DNA from: a bacterium
GTDB lineage: Bacteria > NPL-UPA2 > JAUVJM01
Direction of reading: 5' to 3'
Length of the DNA: 64,000 nt
Assembly: GCA_030606215.1 (NCBI GenBank)
Contig: JAUWGW010000004.1
Coordinates: 44,519 to 108,518, forward strand
Numbering within the stretch: the first letter of the stretch is position 1; each line of letters begins with the position of its first letter. The notes under the pieces were generated by a model. It searched no databases and was not told the origin of the DNA. It was given only the letters and a program-made list of their open reading frames with translations. The position numbers and the translations under genes were made by a program. Positions 29,001 to 38,626 of the stretch are shown piece by piece.

Positions 29001-30101
29001 CTATTTTGCAAATAGTGCCACTTCTTTGTACACGGCAACTGTTTCCTTCGCTGTTTTAGCCCACGCAAACAACTCTGCCCGTTTTCTACCTTCAGCGGCA
29101 AGTTTGCTTCTTAGAGAATCATCTGTTAATAGACGATACATTCCGTCTGCAAAAGCCTCTAAGTCTCCCGGGTTACACATAATAGCCGCTTCACCAACAA
29201 CTTCCGGGAGGGAAGCCGCATTTGAGCAGACTACCGGCACTCCACTCGCCATTGCCTCAAGAGGCGGCAGACCAAAACCTTCATAGAGAGATGGGAAGAC
29301 AAAAAGTTTCGCGCAGTTATAAAGAAGCGGCAATTCCTCATCCGGAATAAGCGGAAGAAATTTCACCCATTGCTCTATACCTTTATCACAGGCTTCCCTG
29401 ATGAGCCCATCCGCAGGTTTACCCCCGGTTGTCAGGACCAAATTTTCCTGAAACTTTTCCCTCTCCTTGAGAAGCTTGAATGCCTTCAGGAGAATACCGA
29501 GATTCTTGTGGAGTTTCAAATTTCCAACATACAAAATAAAATTTTCCGGAAGTTCATATTTCTTTCTGAATGAGGAAAGTAAGTCTTCATTTTCAACAGG
29601 GTGAAATTTCTCATCAACTCCAAAAGGGATCACTTTTATTTTCTCGGGAGGAACATTTAAACGTTCAACAAGGTCAGATTTAGTATGTTCAGATGCGGTT
29701 ATAATTCTGACCGCCTTTTCTGTTACACGTCTATACATATACTTAGCATAACGATAAGCTTTTCTGGATGGAAGATACTCTGAAAACTTGATATGGATAA
29801 TATCCTGCACTGTAACTATAAGTTTCCCTCTGTAGAATAGAGGCGCATTATAATGCGGTGCGTGAAAAATGGGAAGTGCCTTGATTTTTAATGGTAATAA
29901 TATCTGTTCACTGATACTATAAATTGGCGCAGTTAATTTTTTCACTTTGAAATGTTTGTATTCCCCAAGTTCCTTCAGGTCTCCAAATATAAGAAATTCA
30001 CCGGCAGTTGGCACCTTTAAGTATTCATTGAGTAGAGAGCGGATATATCTCCCTATCCCCGAATAATTTATCATCCTCGCATCAATTCCAACCTGCATCA
30101 C
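29001..30101 (-). CDS. GT4 family glycosyltransferase
   Basis: GIGRYIRSLL...LYVGNLKLHKNLGILLKAF...FVFPSLYEGFGLPPLEAMASGVPVVCSNAASLPEV. Confidence 0.95.
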   Translation of the reverse strand: MMQVGIDARMINYSGIGRYIRSLLNEYLKVPTAGEFLIFGDLKELGEYKHFKVKKLTAPIYSISEQILLPLKIKALPIFHAPHYNAPLFYRGKLIVTVQDIIHIKFSEYLPSRKAYRYAKYMYRRVTEKAVRIITASEHTKSDLVERLNVPPEKIKVIPFGVDEKFHPVENEDLLSSFRKKYELPENFILYVGNLKLHKNLGILLKAFKLLKEREKFQENLVLTTGGKPADGLIREACDKGIEQWVKFLPLIPDEELPLLYNCAKLFVFPSLYEGFGLPPLEAMASGVPVVCSNAASLPEVVGEAAIMCNPGDLEAFADGMYRLLTDDSLRSKLAAEGRKRAELFAWAKTAKETVAVYKEVALFAK

Positions 30102-31199
30102 TCACCCCGCTACTTCCCGATAGACATTTAGAGTTTCTTCAGCACATTTCTTCCAAGAAAATTTCTTAGCTTGTTCAACCCCCATATTTTTCATATCCCC
30201 TCGCATTTTCTCATCAACCAGGATACTGTAAATGCATTCTGTCCATTCTTCAACACTCCATCCCTTAATAATTCTTCCGGCACTTCCAACAACTTCCGGA
30301 ATGGAAGAAGTTGAGCCTGCAACCACAGGAACGCCGCTTGCCATTGCTTCAACGACAGGCAGTCCGAACCCTTCATAAATAGAGGGGAAAACAAAGACTT
30401 CAGCCGCATTGTAGAGATGAGGCAATTCATCCGGAGGGACATATCCCGTAAAGAAAACTTTATTCTCAATCCCGAGTTCTGAAACCTTCCTGAAAAGATG
30501 CCCGTAATTCCATCCCTTACCACCGGCAAGCACTAAATGTAATGGTTCTGTAAATTTCTTTATCAGGGTATTATACACATCAATGAGGAAACTCAGATTC
30601 TTCCTCGGCTCAAGTGTTCCTACATGGAGTATAAACTTGCATCCCTCAGCATATTTCTTGCGAACTTCGTCCTGCTCCTCCGAATCTCTCGGGCGGAAAC
30701 AGGAAGCAGCCCCGGGATAAATTACAACAATTTTATCCTCACTCACATTAAGATTCTCCACAATATCCCGACATGTGCTTTCAGAGATTGCAATTATTTT
30801 TCTTGCCCGCTTAGCTGATAATTCCATTGTATAGCGAAGGCTGAGACGCACTTTCCAGTGATGCAGCTGCGGGAAGAGAATCGGAGTCAAATCAAAAATC
30901 GTAATCATTGCAGGACATGGCAAATATAGAGGGAGCGTAAAAAGCGGCGAATGCAAAAGGTCAACTCTTTCCTTCACTAAAGTATGCGGCAGCCCAACCT
31001 GCTGCCACAATGTTCCAAGAGGGAATCTGTTTATCCTGACCTCAACATTATCGCAGCTCAGCTCAAACATCAACGGTTTATGAGCGCAAATCAGATACTG
31101 ATTATCTGACTCTTTAAGCTTTTCAAGAAGATGGTATGTATAATAACCTCCCCCCGTTTTCACTGTAGTTAAAGCCCTGCCATCAATTGCAATTTTCAA
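30102..31199 (-). CDS. GT4 family glycosyltransferase
   Basis: ILHVGTLEPRKNLSFLIDVYNTL...VFVFPSIYEGFGLPVVEAMASGVPVVAGSTSSIPEVVG. Confidence 0.95.
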   Translation of the reverse strand: MKIAIDGRALTTVKTGGGYYTYHLLEKLKESDNQYLICAHKPLMFELSCDNVEVRINRFPLGTLWQQVGLPHTLVKERVDLLHSPLFTLPLYLPCPAMITIFDLTPILFPQLHHWKVRLSLRYTMELSAKRARKIIAISESTCRDIVENLNVSEDKIVVIYPGAASCFRPRDSEEQDEVRKKYAEGCKFILHVGTLEPRKNLSFLIDVYNTLIKKFTEPLHLVLAGGKGWNYGHLFRKVSELGIENKVFFTGYVPPDELPHLYNAAEVFVFPSIYEGFGLPVVEAMASGVPVVAGSTSSIPEVVGSAGRIIKGWSVEEWTECIYSILVDEKMRGDMKNMGVEQAKKFSWKKCAEETLNVYREVAG

Positions 31200-32323
31200 C
31201 TGCCTGTCCCTACTTTCTTATAAAGCCTTAGAGTCTCCTCAGCACATTTTCTCCAGGAAAATTGTTTCGCTCGTTTAAGCCCTTTTCTTACCATCTTCCG
31301 CTTCAGTGAACCATCGTCAAGGACACTGATAATTGCTTCTCTTATTTCTCCTGCATCCTCCGGATTAACAAGTATCCCGGCATCACCCACAATCTCGGGA
31401 AGCGAAGATTTATCGGAAGTGATAACAGGCACGCCGCACGCCATTGCTTCAAGAGGCGGGAAACCAAAACCTTCATAAAGAGATGGATATACGAAAACCG
31501 ACGCGGCATTGTAGAGGAAAGGCAAGTCCGTTTCCGGAACATAATCCAGGAAAATTATCCTTTCCCCAAGATTTAACCTTTTAACTTCTTTGAAAATTTC
31601 CTCAAAAAGCCATCCTTTTCCACCTGCTATAACAAGGCTTATGTCTCTATCCAGTTTATGAAAAGCATGCACAAGGTTTAAAATATTCTTTCTCGGCTCA
31701 ATTGTTCCCACGAATAGAATAAATCTTTCAGGTAGATGATACTTCTCCCGTACAGGAATAAGCTCCTCATCATCTACAGGACGAAAGATTTCCTCCACGC
31801 CAAACCGGGTTACTTCAATTTTCTCCTCTGCCACATTGAGAAAACTCACAATATCAGCTTTTGCAGATTCAGAACCTGTGATTATCTTATCAGCCCTTTT
31901 TGTAGAGCGTGCCACCTTATATCTAATATCGTGAAGCCTCTCCCTTGTGAAACAGTGCGAGAAAAGTATGTAGGATAAATCATATATATTCACTATTGAA
32001 GGAAATGATAAATTTGGCGTATAGTAGTTCAGTCCGTGAAATACATCATAATCCTTGAGAAAGGCGCCAATGGGAAGTATATCAAGTTTTTCTGTCAGAA
32101 GTCTGAATACCTTACCTGAGAACTTTATAAGCCTATTGTGAAAATTTGGATTGTCAAAATGCGGAAGATTTGCTCTGCTCTGCCTGAGCGAAGCTCCGTA
32201 ATATAGGAAATAGTCATTCTCAGAATCTATCTCTCCAAGAGCTTTTAGAAGACTCCTGGTATATCGTCCAATTCCAGCTAATGGTTCAAGGAGAGGCTGA
32301 GCGTCTATAATAATGCGCATCAA
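31196..32323 (-). CDS. GT4 family glycosyltransferase
   Basis: LFVGTIEPRKNILNLVHAFHKL...VFVYPSLYEGFGFPPLEAMACGVPVITSDKSSLPEIVGDAG. Confidence 0.95.
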   Translation of the reverse strand: MMRIIIDAQPLLEPLAGIGRYTRSLLKALGEIDSENDYFLYYGASLRQSRANLPHFDNPNFHNRLIKFSGKVFRLLTEKLDILPIGAFLKDYDVFHGLNYYTPNLSFPSIVNIYDLSYILFSHCFTRERLHDIRYKVARSTKRADKIITGSESAKADIVSFLNVAEEKIEVTRFGVEEIFRPVDDEELIPVREKYHLPERFILFVGTIEPRKNILNLVHAFHKLDRDISLVIAGGKGWLFEEIFKEVKRLNLGERIIFLDYVPETDLPFLYNAASVFVYPSLYEGFGFPPLEAMACGVPVITSDKSSLPEIVGDAGILVNPEDAGEIREAIISVLDDGSLKRKMVRKGLKRAKQFSWRKCAEETLRLYKKVGTGS

Positions 32324-32330
32324 TCACTCC

Positions 32331-32828
32331 TTAATAGGCTGGGACCAGTGTCGAAACTTCAAAACTAACTTTCAAAAAACCATCTTTCCCGGGAATTAGA
32401 TGGAGATTCCCGATACGAAGCGGCTCAGGGGAATTCTCCACATTATACAGATAATTTAGCAGATGACCCATATCTATTCCATTCAGCTCAACAGTGACCT
32501 GGCTTTCCACATGCTCATCATTAAGTTTTCGTGGTTCCTGGTATGTAAGCTCATACTTTACACCCAGCTCCCTGGACAACTTCTCCAGGAACGCAAGTGG
32601 AGTAAAATCCTTTGTATGACCGGAGAGTTCCACAGCTGCTCCACCGGGCTTAAATCGGAAATGCTCACTCTGAAGTCCCTTCATCTCTCTAAGAGCTTCT
32701 TCCTTCCTCGCAATTCTCTTATCAAGCTCCACGAGCTTCTTCTCAACCGGCACAACACCAAACTGCCATATGAGGATAGCAAGGAAAATACCGCCAACCC
32801 AGTATAACTTAGTTTTCTCAACTTTCAT
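32331..32828 (-). CDS. GspM/PilO-like assembly protein
   Basis: Single N-terminal TM, coiled coil, PilO-like fold pattern; overlaps PilM/GspL-like gene upstream. Confidence 0.7.
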   Translation of the reverse strand: MKVEKTKLYWVGGIFLAILIWQFGVVPVEKKLVELDKRIARKEEALREMKGLQSEHFRFKPGGAAVELSGHTKDFTPLAFLEKLSRELGVKYELTYQEPRKLNDEHVESQVTVELNGIDMGHLLNYLYNVENSPEPLRIGNLHLIPGKDGFLKVSFEVSTLVPAY

Positions 32829-34209
32829 TTATATGAATATCCAGGCGAAACCTTACCTTCCCATGCAAACTATCCGCCTTATTTACCCTGACCTCCCTGA
32901 AATAGTTTGAGGAGGAAAGTTCCCTTTTCAATTTCTCAACCGTCTCAAAAGAGTCTGTTTCTCCTTCAAGCTGGAGCAAATTCTCATTCAACCTCATATC
33001 AGTAATCTCAACTCCAATGGAAGATGGAATGCTTAAGCTCAGAGCTCTTAAAATTTCAAGCGGAGAAAATGTGCCTGAGCCAGAGTATCGCTTCTTACTT
33101 TCCTCTACCCTCCTGCGAAAGATAGAAATCATCTCAAGACTGCTTCTCTTCCCAAGCGGCTTACCGGGAAAAGCCGCTTCAACTATTTTTTCAATTTGTC
33201 TTTCCAGATTTGAAAGATAAATCCGCCTCCTATAGAAGCGAATGAATACCAGAGAAAAAGAGAGAAGGACTATTACAGAAATAAGAGAAACCTGCCGGAG
33301 AAGAGTTTTTTTTCTAACGGAAGTTTCAACCATCGCTTTTTTAAAATTCACACTAACTTCTGTTTTTCTGCATTTCAAACCTCTCAATGCAAGACCAATA
33401 GCCACATCGCCGCAACCCCGAATATTTTCTTCGTCAAGGTTACAGCGTATATCACGCAGTGGATTAATCTGCACTATATCCAGCCCGAGTTTTTCTTTAA
33501 GAACATCAGGCACGTTCTTTAACTTAGCCCCGCCACCGCTCAATACAATCTTCTCAATCTGAGAATCCGCTTTCTGAAGTGAAAAGGCACTTATTGTGTA
33601 ACTCAATTCATCTACTTCCCCAACACTATCCGCGCCTTTGGGTATACTTCGCAGAAGAAGAGGCACCCCTCCTGATACAATACTAATTGAAGTCGTATCG
33701 CTCCCCATATCCACAAGAGCAACTGTCCCCTTTCCCTCATCCAGAAAATTCAGAAGAGCCATTGAATCTAAATCAATAATCTCCGGTTCAGCTCCAAGTC
33801 CCTCCAAAAGAGACAGGTGTTTCTCAATAAACTCCCTTCGCACAGAAATAAGCATTATACGCTTGCCTTCTCCTTCAGGTTCAACTACATAGAAATCCAC
33901 CACCACTTCCTCAGCAGGAAAGGGAAGATAACGTTCTGCCTCAAACCTGACAATCTGATTTATTTTCCTATCATCTCTGAAAGGGACCACAGCACTTCGC
34001 AGAATTGCGAATTTAGCTGGAATCGCAGAGATAACTTTTGCCCCTTGAGCTATCTTCCCCCGAAGGACATTAACAAGTTCTTCAGGAAACTGTCCATCCT
34101 CCAATTTCTCATTGAAGAATGAAACAAGCTCCACCCCTTTTCTAAGATAGGCAAGCTCAGCTACCTTTACAGATGTCCCGCTAACATCAATCCCTATTAC
34201 TTTCTTCAT
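32818..34209 (-). CDS. GspL-like protein (PilM actin-like domain fused to PilN-like TM domain)
   Basis: MKKVIGIDVSGTSVKVAELAYLRKGVEL...VALVDMGSDTTSISIVSGGVPLLLRSIPKG, then TM and PilN-like periplasmic segment. Confidence 0.85.
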   Translation of the reverse strand: MKKVIGIDVSGTSVKVAELAYLRKGVELVSFFNEKLEDGQFPEELVNVLRGKIAQGAKVISAIPAKFAILRSAVVPFRDDRKINQIVRFEAERYLPFPAEEVVVDFYVVEPEGEGKRIMLISVRREFIEKHLSLLEGLGAEPEIIDLDSMALLNFLDEGKGTVALVDMGSDTTSISIVSGGVPLLLRSIPKGADSVGEVDELSYTISAFSLQKADSQIEKIVLSGGGAKLKNVPDVLKEKLGLDIVQINPLRDIRCNLDEENIRGCGDVAIGLALRGLKCRKTEVSVNFKKAMVETSVRKKTLLRQVSLISVIVLLSFSLVFIRFYRRRIYLSNLERQIEKIVEAAFPGKPLGKRSSLEMISIFRRRVEESKKRYSGSGTFSPLEILRALSLSIPSSIGVEITDMRLNENLLQLEGETDSFETVEKLKRELSSSNYFREVRVNKADSLHGKVRFRLDIHINES

Positions 34210-34329
34210 ATCATCTCAACTCTTGATTACCAAATCACAAACTCCTCCCTATGCCTGATTCTACCATACCAAGCTCAGCATTTCACCTAATATCCCGCTC
34301 TTGTCAGAGCATCCAAGCCGCGTTTCAAC

Positions 34330-34524
34330 CTATTTGCTTTTTTTCCAATAATGGATTGTTGGTCTAACCGCCAACGCTGCAGTTACTACGATGAAAAGCC
34401 ATAAATAATCCTTAACGATATGGCTAATATACGCACCGATTATGAGCCCAAAAAAGATGGAAGACCATTTCAACAACCCCAAGTCGGCATTCGTCCACAC
34501 TTTTGGTGGCTTTAAGAAACCCAT
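34330..34524 (-). CDS. Small membrane protein
   Basis: 64 aa with two hydrophobic helices; preceded by GGGGTGAAATT purine-rich stretch. Confidence 0.45.
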   Translation of the reverse strand: MGFLKPPKVWTNADLGLLKWSSIFFGLIIGAYISHIVKDYLWLFIVVTAALAVRPTIHYWKKSK

Positions 34525-34556
34525 AATTTCACCCCCTTTCTACGTAATTGTAAGTC

Positions 34557-35390
34557 CTAAAGTCCGCTCCTCCAGTAGACTATATCCACCCCTTTCTTTG
34601 TTCTTTCTATGACTGCGATTACTTCTTTCCGGGATTCGCCTACTGAGGCGATGGATTTCACAGTGAAAAATCTACTTTTCACCGTTCCAATTTTATTCAC
34701 ATCCTTAACTAAATCATCTGACACACCGGGCACTCCATTGAGTTGACCTACATTACGAAATGGTGTATCACTGCGATAATCAATTATTGACTGCGCGAGT
34801 TCCTCAGTTATTTTATCTGAGAGACACTGAATAACAGGGAGGGGAGCAGTATTTATATTTATCCTACCTGAAGAATAGATAGTTAAAAAATCAATGAGCT
34901 CACTCAACCCGGGGAATTCCGAGAGTTCACCTTTCGTATCAAAAGGCTCATGGGCAATTGAATCTTCACCCAGATAGTCCAGAAGAGGAGGAAACACCCT
35001 CGGTTCAATATCAAAGATTTGGAATAGCCTCGTGGTTACTTCCCCAAGCCGCGAACTCAATTTACCTTTCTCAATCAGTCTATTCACATTTATTTTCCCA
35101 TCCTCATCACTGATTTCAAGCTGTATACTCCCACCATCTACGGGCAATGGAGGGATTGCTTTTGCCCAGTCCTCAATTAGACTATCATTTCTCGGGTCAT
35201 CCATTTTCAATAAATAGATCCCCAAATTAACCCCGCCTTTCGCCAGGAAATAAGCGCGGCGCTCGTTTTCCCAGTTCCCGACAATACTTGATTCTACCCT
35301 TGAAATGTAATTGAACTCTATGATGAGAACTGACAGTAATGCGATAACTATAAGAACAAGAATTAGCGCTACTCCCCTTTGATTCAACAT
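34557..35390 (-). CDS. Type II secretion GspK-like minor pseudopilin (start reassigned)
   Basis: MLNQRGVALILVLIVIALLSVLIIEFNYISRVE prepilin N-terminus; GRININTAPLPVIQCLS and LNGVPGVSDDLV typical of GspK. Confidence 0.88.
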   Translation of the reverse strand: MLNQRGVALILVLIVIALLSVLIIEFNYISRVESSIVGNWENERRAYFLAKGGVNLGIYLLKMDDPRNDSLIEDWAKAIPPLPVDGGSIQLEISDEDGKINVNRLIEKGKLSSRLGEVTTRLFQIFDIEPRVFPPLLDYLGEDSIAHEPFDTKGELSEFPGLSELIDFLTIYSSGRININTAPLPVIQCLSDKITEELAQSIIDYRSDTPFRNVGQLNGVPGVSDDLVKDVNKIGTVKSRFFTVKSIASVGESRKEVIAVIERTKKGVDIVYWRSGL

Positions 35391-35446
35391 ATTTTCTGAC
35401 TTCAACATTTGACTCCACAATCTATCAGGTTTAGATTCCTGTCCCC

Positions 35447-35710
35447 TCATCGGTAGGTACTTTCGGTCCTGCGTCTTACATACATAATCCGGATTATCTT
35501 TTTCCCAAAGTAGAGTTTGTATCCAATACGGAAAGGCCATCGTCTTATCCTGTAATGGGCATCCTTGCCTTTTTTGATTTTTTTTACTCCTGGTGGCAAT
35601 GGGTCAGATTTCAGGCTTTGGATGTCCTCATCAATTGCGCCCCAATCCGGTTTAGATATTTTCTTTATGTCCTTGGATTCAACGCTGGGTTTGAAGGATA
35701 GTGCCCACAT
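35447..35710 (-). CDS. RelE/ParE-family toxin
   Basis: Basic 87 aa, WGAIDEDIQSLKSDPLPPGVKKIKKGKDAHYRIRRWPFRIGYKLYFGKKIIRIMYVRRR; overlaps the antitoxin stop. Confidence 0.82.
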   Translation of the reverse strand: MWALSFKPSVESKDIKKISKPDWGAIDEDIQSLKSDPLPPGVKKIKKGKDAHYRIRRWPFRIGYKLYFGKKIIRIMYVRRRTESTYR

Positions 35711-35943
35711 TAGAGCCCTCGCTTTTTAAGACGGGCATAAAATTCTTTCTCGGACATGTCAGGCTCTTTTTCTCTGGCCGCAACTGTGGCAACATCTTCC
35801 TCATCTTCTTTTAACTCTATCAATTTGTCTCTAAGTGCTTCAGTTACAAGATGATTCATGACCATGCCACGCTTTTTGCAGAAGGCCCTCAGTTCTTCTG
35901 CTAATGATTTGGGGACCCTCGGACCTATTTGAACTTCTGCCAT
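35710..35943 (-). CDS. Ribbon-helix-helix-type antitoxin (start reassigned)
   Basis: MAEVQIGPRVPKSLAEELRAFCKKRGMVMNHLVTEALRDKLIELKEDEED; GGAGG Shine-Dalgarno upstream of ATG at 35943. Confidence 0.78.
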   Translation of the reverse strand: MAEVQIGPRVPKSLAEELRAFCKKRGMVMNHLVTEALRDKLIELKEDEEDVATVAAREKEPDMSEKEFYARLKKRGL

Positions 35944-35962
35944 TGTTCTCACCTCCGTAACA

Positions 35963-35992
35963 AATGTTAACATTGCGATAAATGTTTGTCAA
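35963..35992 (-). promoter_or_regulatory. Putative autoregulated promoter/operator of the toxin-antitoxin pair
   Basis: Minus strand TTGACA (35987-35992), 17-nt spacer, TAACAT (35964-35969) overlapping the perfect palindrome AATGTTAACATT (35963-35974), upstream of GGAGG and ATG. Confidence 0.55.
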
Positions 35993-36024
35993 TCACAAAG
36001 TGCAAGGAGAAAAGGTAGAGCCTG

Positions 36025-36042
36025 CCCCTGCGAAAGCAGGGG
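36025..36042. repeat. Intergenic copy of the CCCCTGC-GCAGGGG palindrome
   Basis: CCCCTGCGAAAGCAGGGG. Confidence 0.75.
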
Positions 36043-36284
36043 TCATATTATATTAACAGGGTTGAGAAGATTGATTGTAGGGCAGATTTGAATGGGTTTT
36101 TATCGTCGGTCAGAGTGAAAAACCTCCAATTTTACTAAGAAGCCCAAAATGGGCGTCTTAGAAAGCTTGTTTCTGCTCTAAAGGACGAATTGGATTTCTT
36201 AGAGCTGTTCTTCAAGGGTAAGTATAGGTTATTTGAAGATGTCCCGCAAGGAAATTATTCGAGGGAGGGTTACTGCACTACCTT

Positions 36285-36815
36285 TCATCTCTCAAATGTT
36301 ACTGAACCTGTTAATTTATTAACAAATTCTTCTAATACACTTGAAACCGATTTGCTCCCAAAATCGCCTTGGGAAAAATCTGCTGATACTACAACCTTGC
36401 CTGTATTTAGATTAACAACAGAGGCGGTAAAATTTCTGAAAACATTACCATGGGGAATGTCGGCACGATAACTGTATCTAAACCGCAATATGTACGTTGA
36501 ACGAACTTCTTGCACTCTCTCCAAATATGCTTCTGCCTCACTTTGCCCAAGGGCATCACTTTTAATCTTATCTTGATATCTAACTTTATCACTTGCTACA
36601 GCCTCTGACACTACCTCAAAACCACGGGATAGCAATAGATGCTCAATCTTCCCCTGCACTCCCAAAGGATCATAACCACTGCTAACTACTGTTATGGTAC
36701 TCTTTGGTGTGAAAGATGTATCGGGTTTGACTAGAACATTGATTGTCCCTGCACATCCAAACATAAGAAGGGTGAATAAAGTCATGGCAAGAATAGAAAC
36801 GATTCTAACTTTCAT
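36285..36815 (-). CDS. Predicted lipoprotein
   Basis: MKVRIVSILAMTLFTLLMFGCAG signal and lipobox. Confidence 0.65.
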   Translation of the reverse strand: MKVRIVSILAMTLFTLLMFGCAGTINVLVKPDTSFTPKSTITVVSSGYDPLGVQGKIEHLLLSRGFEVVSEAVASDKVRYQDKIKSDALGQSEAEAYLERVQEVRSTYILRFRYSYRADIPHGNVFRNFTASVVNLNTGKVVVSADFSQGDFGSKSVSSVLEEFVNKLTGSVTFER

Positions 36816-37366
36816 GTTGTCCTCCAATCTTCATTGAGTGCATATCTACACAATGGCAGATAACTTAAAATAACCGAAATACTTCGTTCAACCGCCTCAG
36901 TCATCATAACAGTTGATTTCTGCCTTATCAACATTACCCCATCCTGCTCAAATAATTCCCCATCAATTTGCTTGACTAACTGTTTTTGCGCCTTCTTACT
37001 CAAAGCATCAAAAGAAGTAAGGACTGATTGCTGAATATTTCTAACTCCGACCTTAACCAAAGCACTGCCTTTCCCGGTGAGCATAACTCCAATCCTGCCT
37101 TGTTTATCTTTAACTAACCTTGCCTGACCAGGAACACGAGTGAACTTCTTATTAGAGAAATCCCAGACAGTTGAAACTCTGTATCTGTGATGATCTCCAA
37201 CTTCACCACGCATTTTAAGACTTCTGACTGGAATGGGTTTACCTCCTATTGACAATTGAGAATTGAGATATTTCCAATCCATTTCAACGCAAAGCAAAAG
37301 CTCAAGTAACCTCAGCCATTCCTCTTTTTTGAGGTATTTTATTTCTCTACTATTTCTCTTTCGCAT
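36812..37366 (-). CDS. Hypothetical protein
   Basis: 184-aa ORF overlapping the downstream lipoprotein gene. Confidence 0.5.
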   Translation of the reverse strand: MRKRNSREIKYLKKEEWLRLLELLLCVEMDWKYLNSQLSIGGKPIPVRSLKMRGEVGDHHRYRVSTVWDFSNKKFTRVPGQARLVKDKQGRIGVMLTGKGSALVKVGVRNIQQSVLTSFDALSKKAQKQLVKQIDGELFEQDGVMLIRQKSTVMMTEAVERSISVILSYLPLCRYALNEDWRTT

Positions 37367-37389
37367 ACTTGGCCTTCTTTTGGAATTCT

Positions 37390-37572
37390 CTACTTCCCCT
37401 CCGGATTGTCTTCCCCCTTATCTCTGGGGAATCTTCCCCAAAACAAACAATGCAGAGCCTCTAAAGCCTTTCTTTCATCTAATAAAATTTCTTTAAGCTC
37501 ATCATAAACTTCTTGGAGTTTCTTCTTAAAACCTTCAAGAGCCTCTTCTGGAATTTCATCAAGAATGGACAT
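37390..37572 (-). CDS. Small hypothetical protein
   Basis: 60-aa acidic helical ORF preceded by GAGGAGGGTAAG-like ribosome binding site. Confidence 0.4.
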   Translation of the reverse strand: MSILDEIPEEALEGFKKKLQEVYDELKEILLDERKALEALHCLFWGRFPRDKGEDNPEGK

Positions 37573-37753
37573 CTTACCCTCCTCTGTTTCTGTCTTAACG
37601 TTCCGTTAGCCCGGACAAACAATTTTAGAATCCAATACGCGGGATAATGTAACCATCCCGGTTGTTTGCTATAATAGTAACTCACTCGCGGGCGATAACC
37701 TCTAAATATTGTGGGTGTAGAATCCCAAGCGTGTTTTTCACTGTGCTTTACTT

Positions 37754-38476
37754 CTAAGCACTTACTATTCTAAGTTTCGGTAGGGTCTCCATAAACATCG
37801 TCGCAAACCGTATAAGTTCAATGTTGATTATGATGCTCTGATACGACATTGTTTCTTTGTCTCCTGTTGTATGTCTGTAAAGCTCTCGTGCCATATTAGT
37901 CAGTGGCCCCATACTCCCTACAGTATGCTCATAGGTAATAAATGGTTTGTAACTATGCTTATAATCAGTCATCCTTCTCTCAAAAATTGCATCTGCAATA
38001 GCAAGGAAACTGGTCTCTAAAACGTCAGAAACCTCTAAGTTCCTATGTGTTGTACTAGAAACCATTGCATAAAACTCTTCTAACTCTTCGTCACATCTAA
38101 CAATTTCTTTTAGGGGACACATCCGGTTATAGGGTCTTTGCTTCAAAGAAGCAAAGAATTCATCACCCATAGTATCTCTTGTTATTTGCAACTGATCCTT
38201 GGTACAGAATACCGAGGGAGATACAATTGTCGCAGCGCGAAACTCAGTAAGTAATATGTCAATAAGAAAGAATCTAGCTATGCTCCAATCAAACTGCAGT
38301 TTAAGTTTAATATTTATAGATGTTCCTATCTTTTCTTTTATACTGCTATCAGCCAAAAACTTTTTTACGGTCGCGTTAAGACTTTTAGAATGAGAACTCA
38401 AGAAGTGTTTAAAAAGCGTAGCCCCGAGTTCTTCTGGGGTAACAGGTATTCCGCTTGTTGGGGATCTTTGATCCAT
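37754..38476 (-). CDS. Hypothetical protein
   Basis: 240-aa uninterrupted ORF within the block splitting the gsp operon. Confidence 0.5.
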   Translation of the reverse strand: MDQRSPTSGIPVTPEELGATLFKHFLSSHSKSLNATVKKFLADSSIKEKIGTSINIKLKLQFDWSIARFFLIDILLTEFRAATIVSPSVFCTKDQLQITRDTMGDEFFASLKQRPYNRMCPLKEIVRCDEELEEFYAMVSSTTHRNLEVSDVLETSFLAIADAIFERRMTDYKHSYKPFITYEHTVGSMGPLTNMARELYRHTTGDKETMSYQSIIINIELIRFATMFMETLPKLRIVSA

Positions 38477-38626
38477 TGGGCTAATTTCGCTTTTGCGTAT
38501 TTTGCTTATTTGCCATGCTTAGGTCCTGCCTTTTTAGGGCCTACTTGGGGCTAAAATTTCGCTTTTGCAGCCCAAAGACGAAACCAACCTTAAGTATTTT
38601 CTACCATAGCTTAATCTTTTCTGCAA

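Noticed and set aside
26436-32323. Glycosyltransferase cluster as a novel polysaccharide system
   Set aside because: Composition (WcaJ-like initiator plus GT4 enzymes) is ordinary for envelope/exopolysaccharide loci; no flippase or polymerase unusual feature seen in this window.
35391-35540. Upstream extension of gspK ORF
   Set aside because: Overlaps toxin gene; prepilin-like start MLNQRGVALILV is more plausible at 35390.
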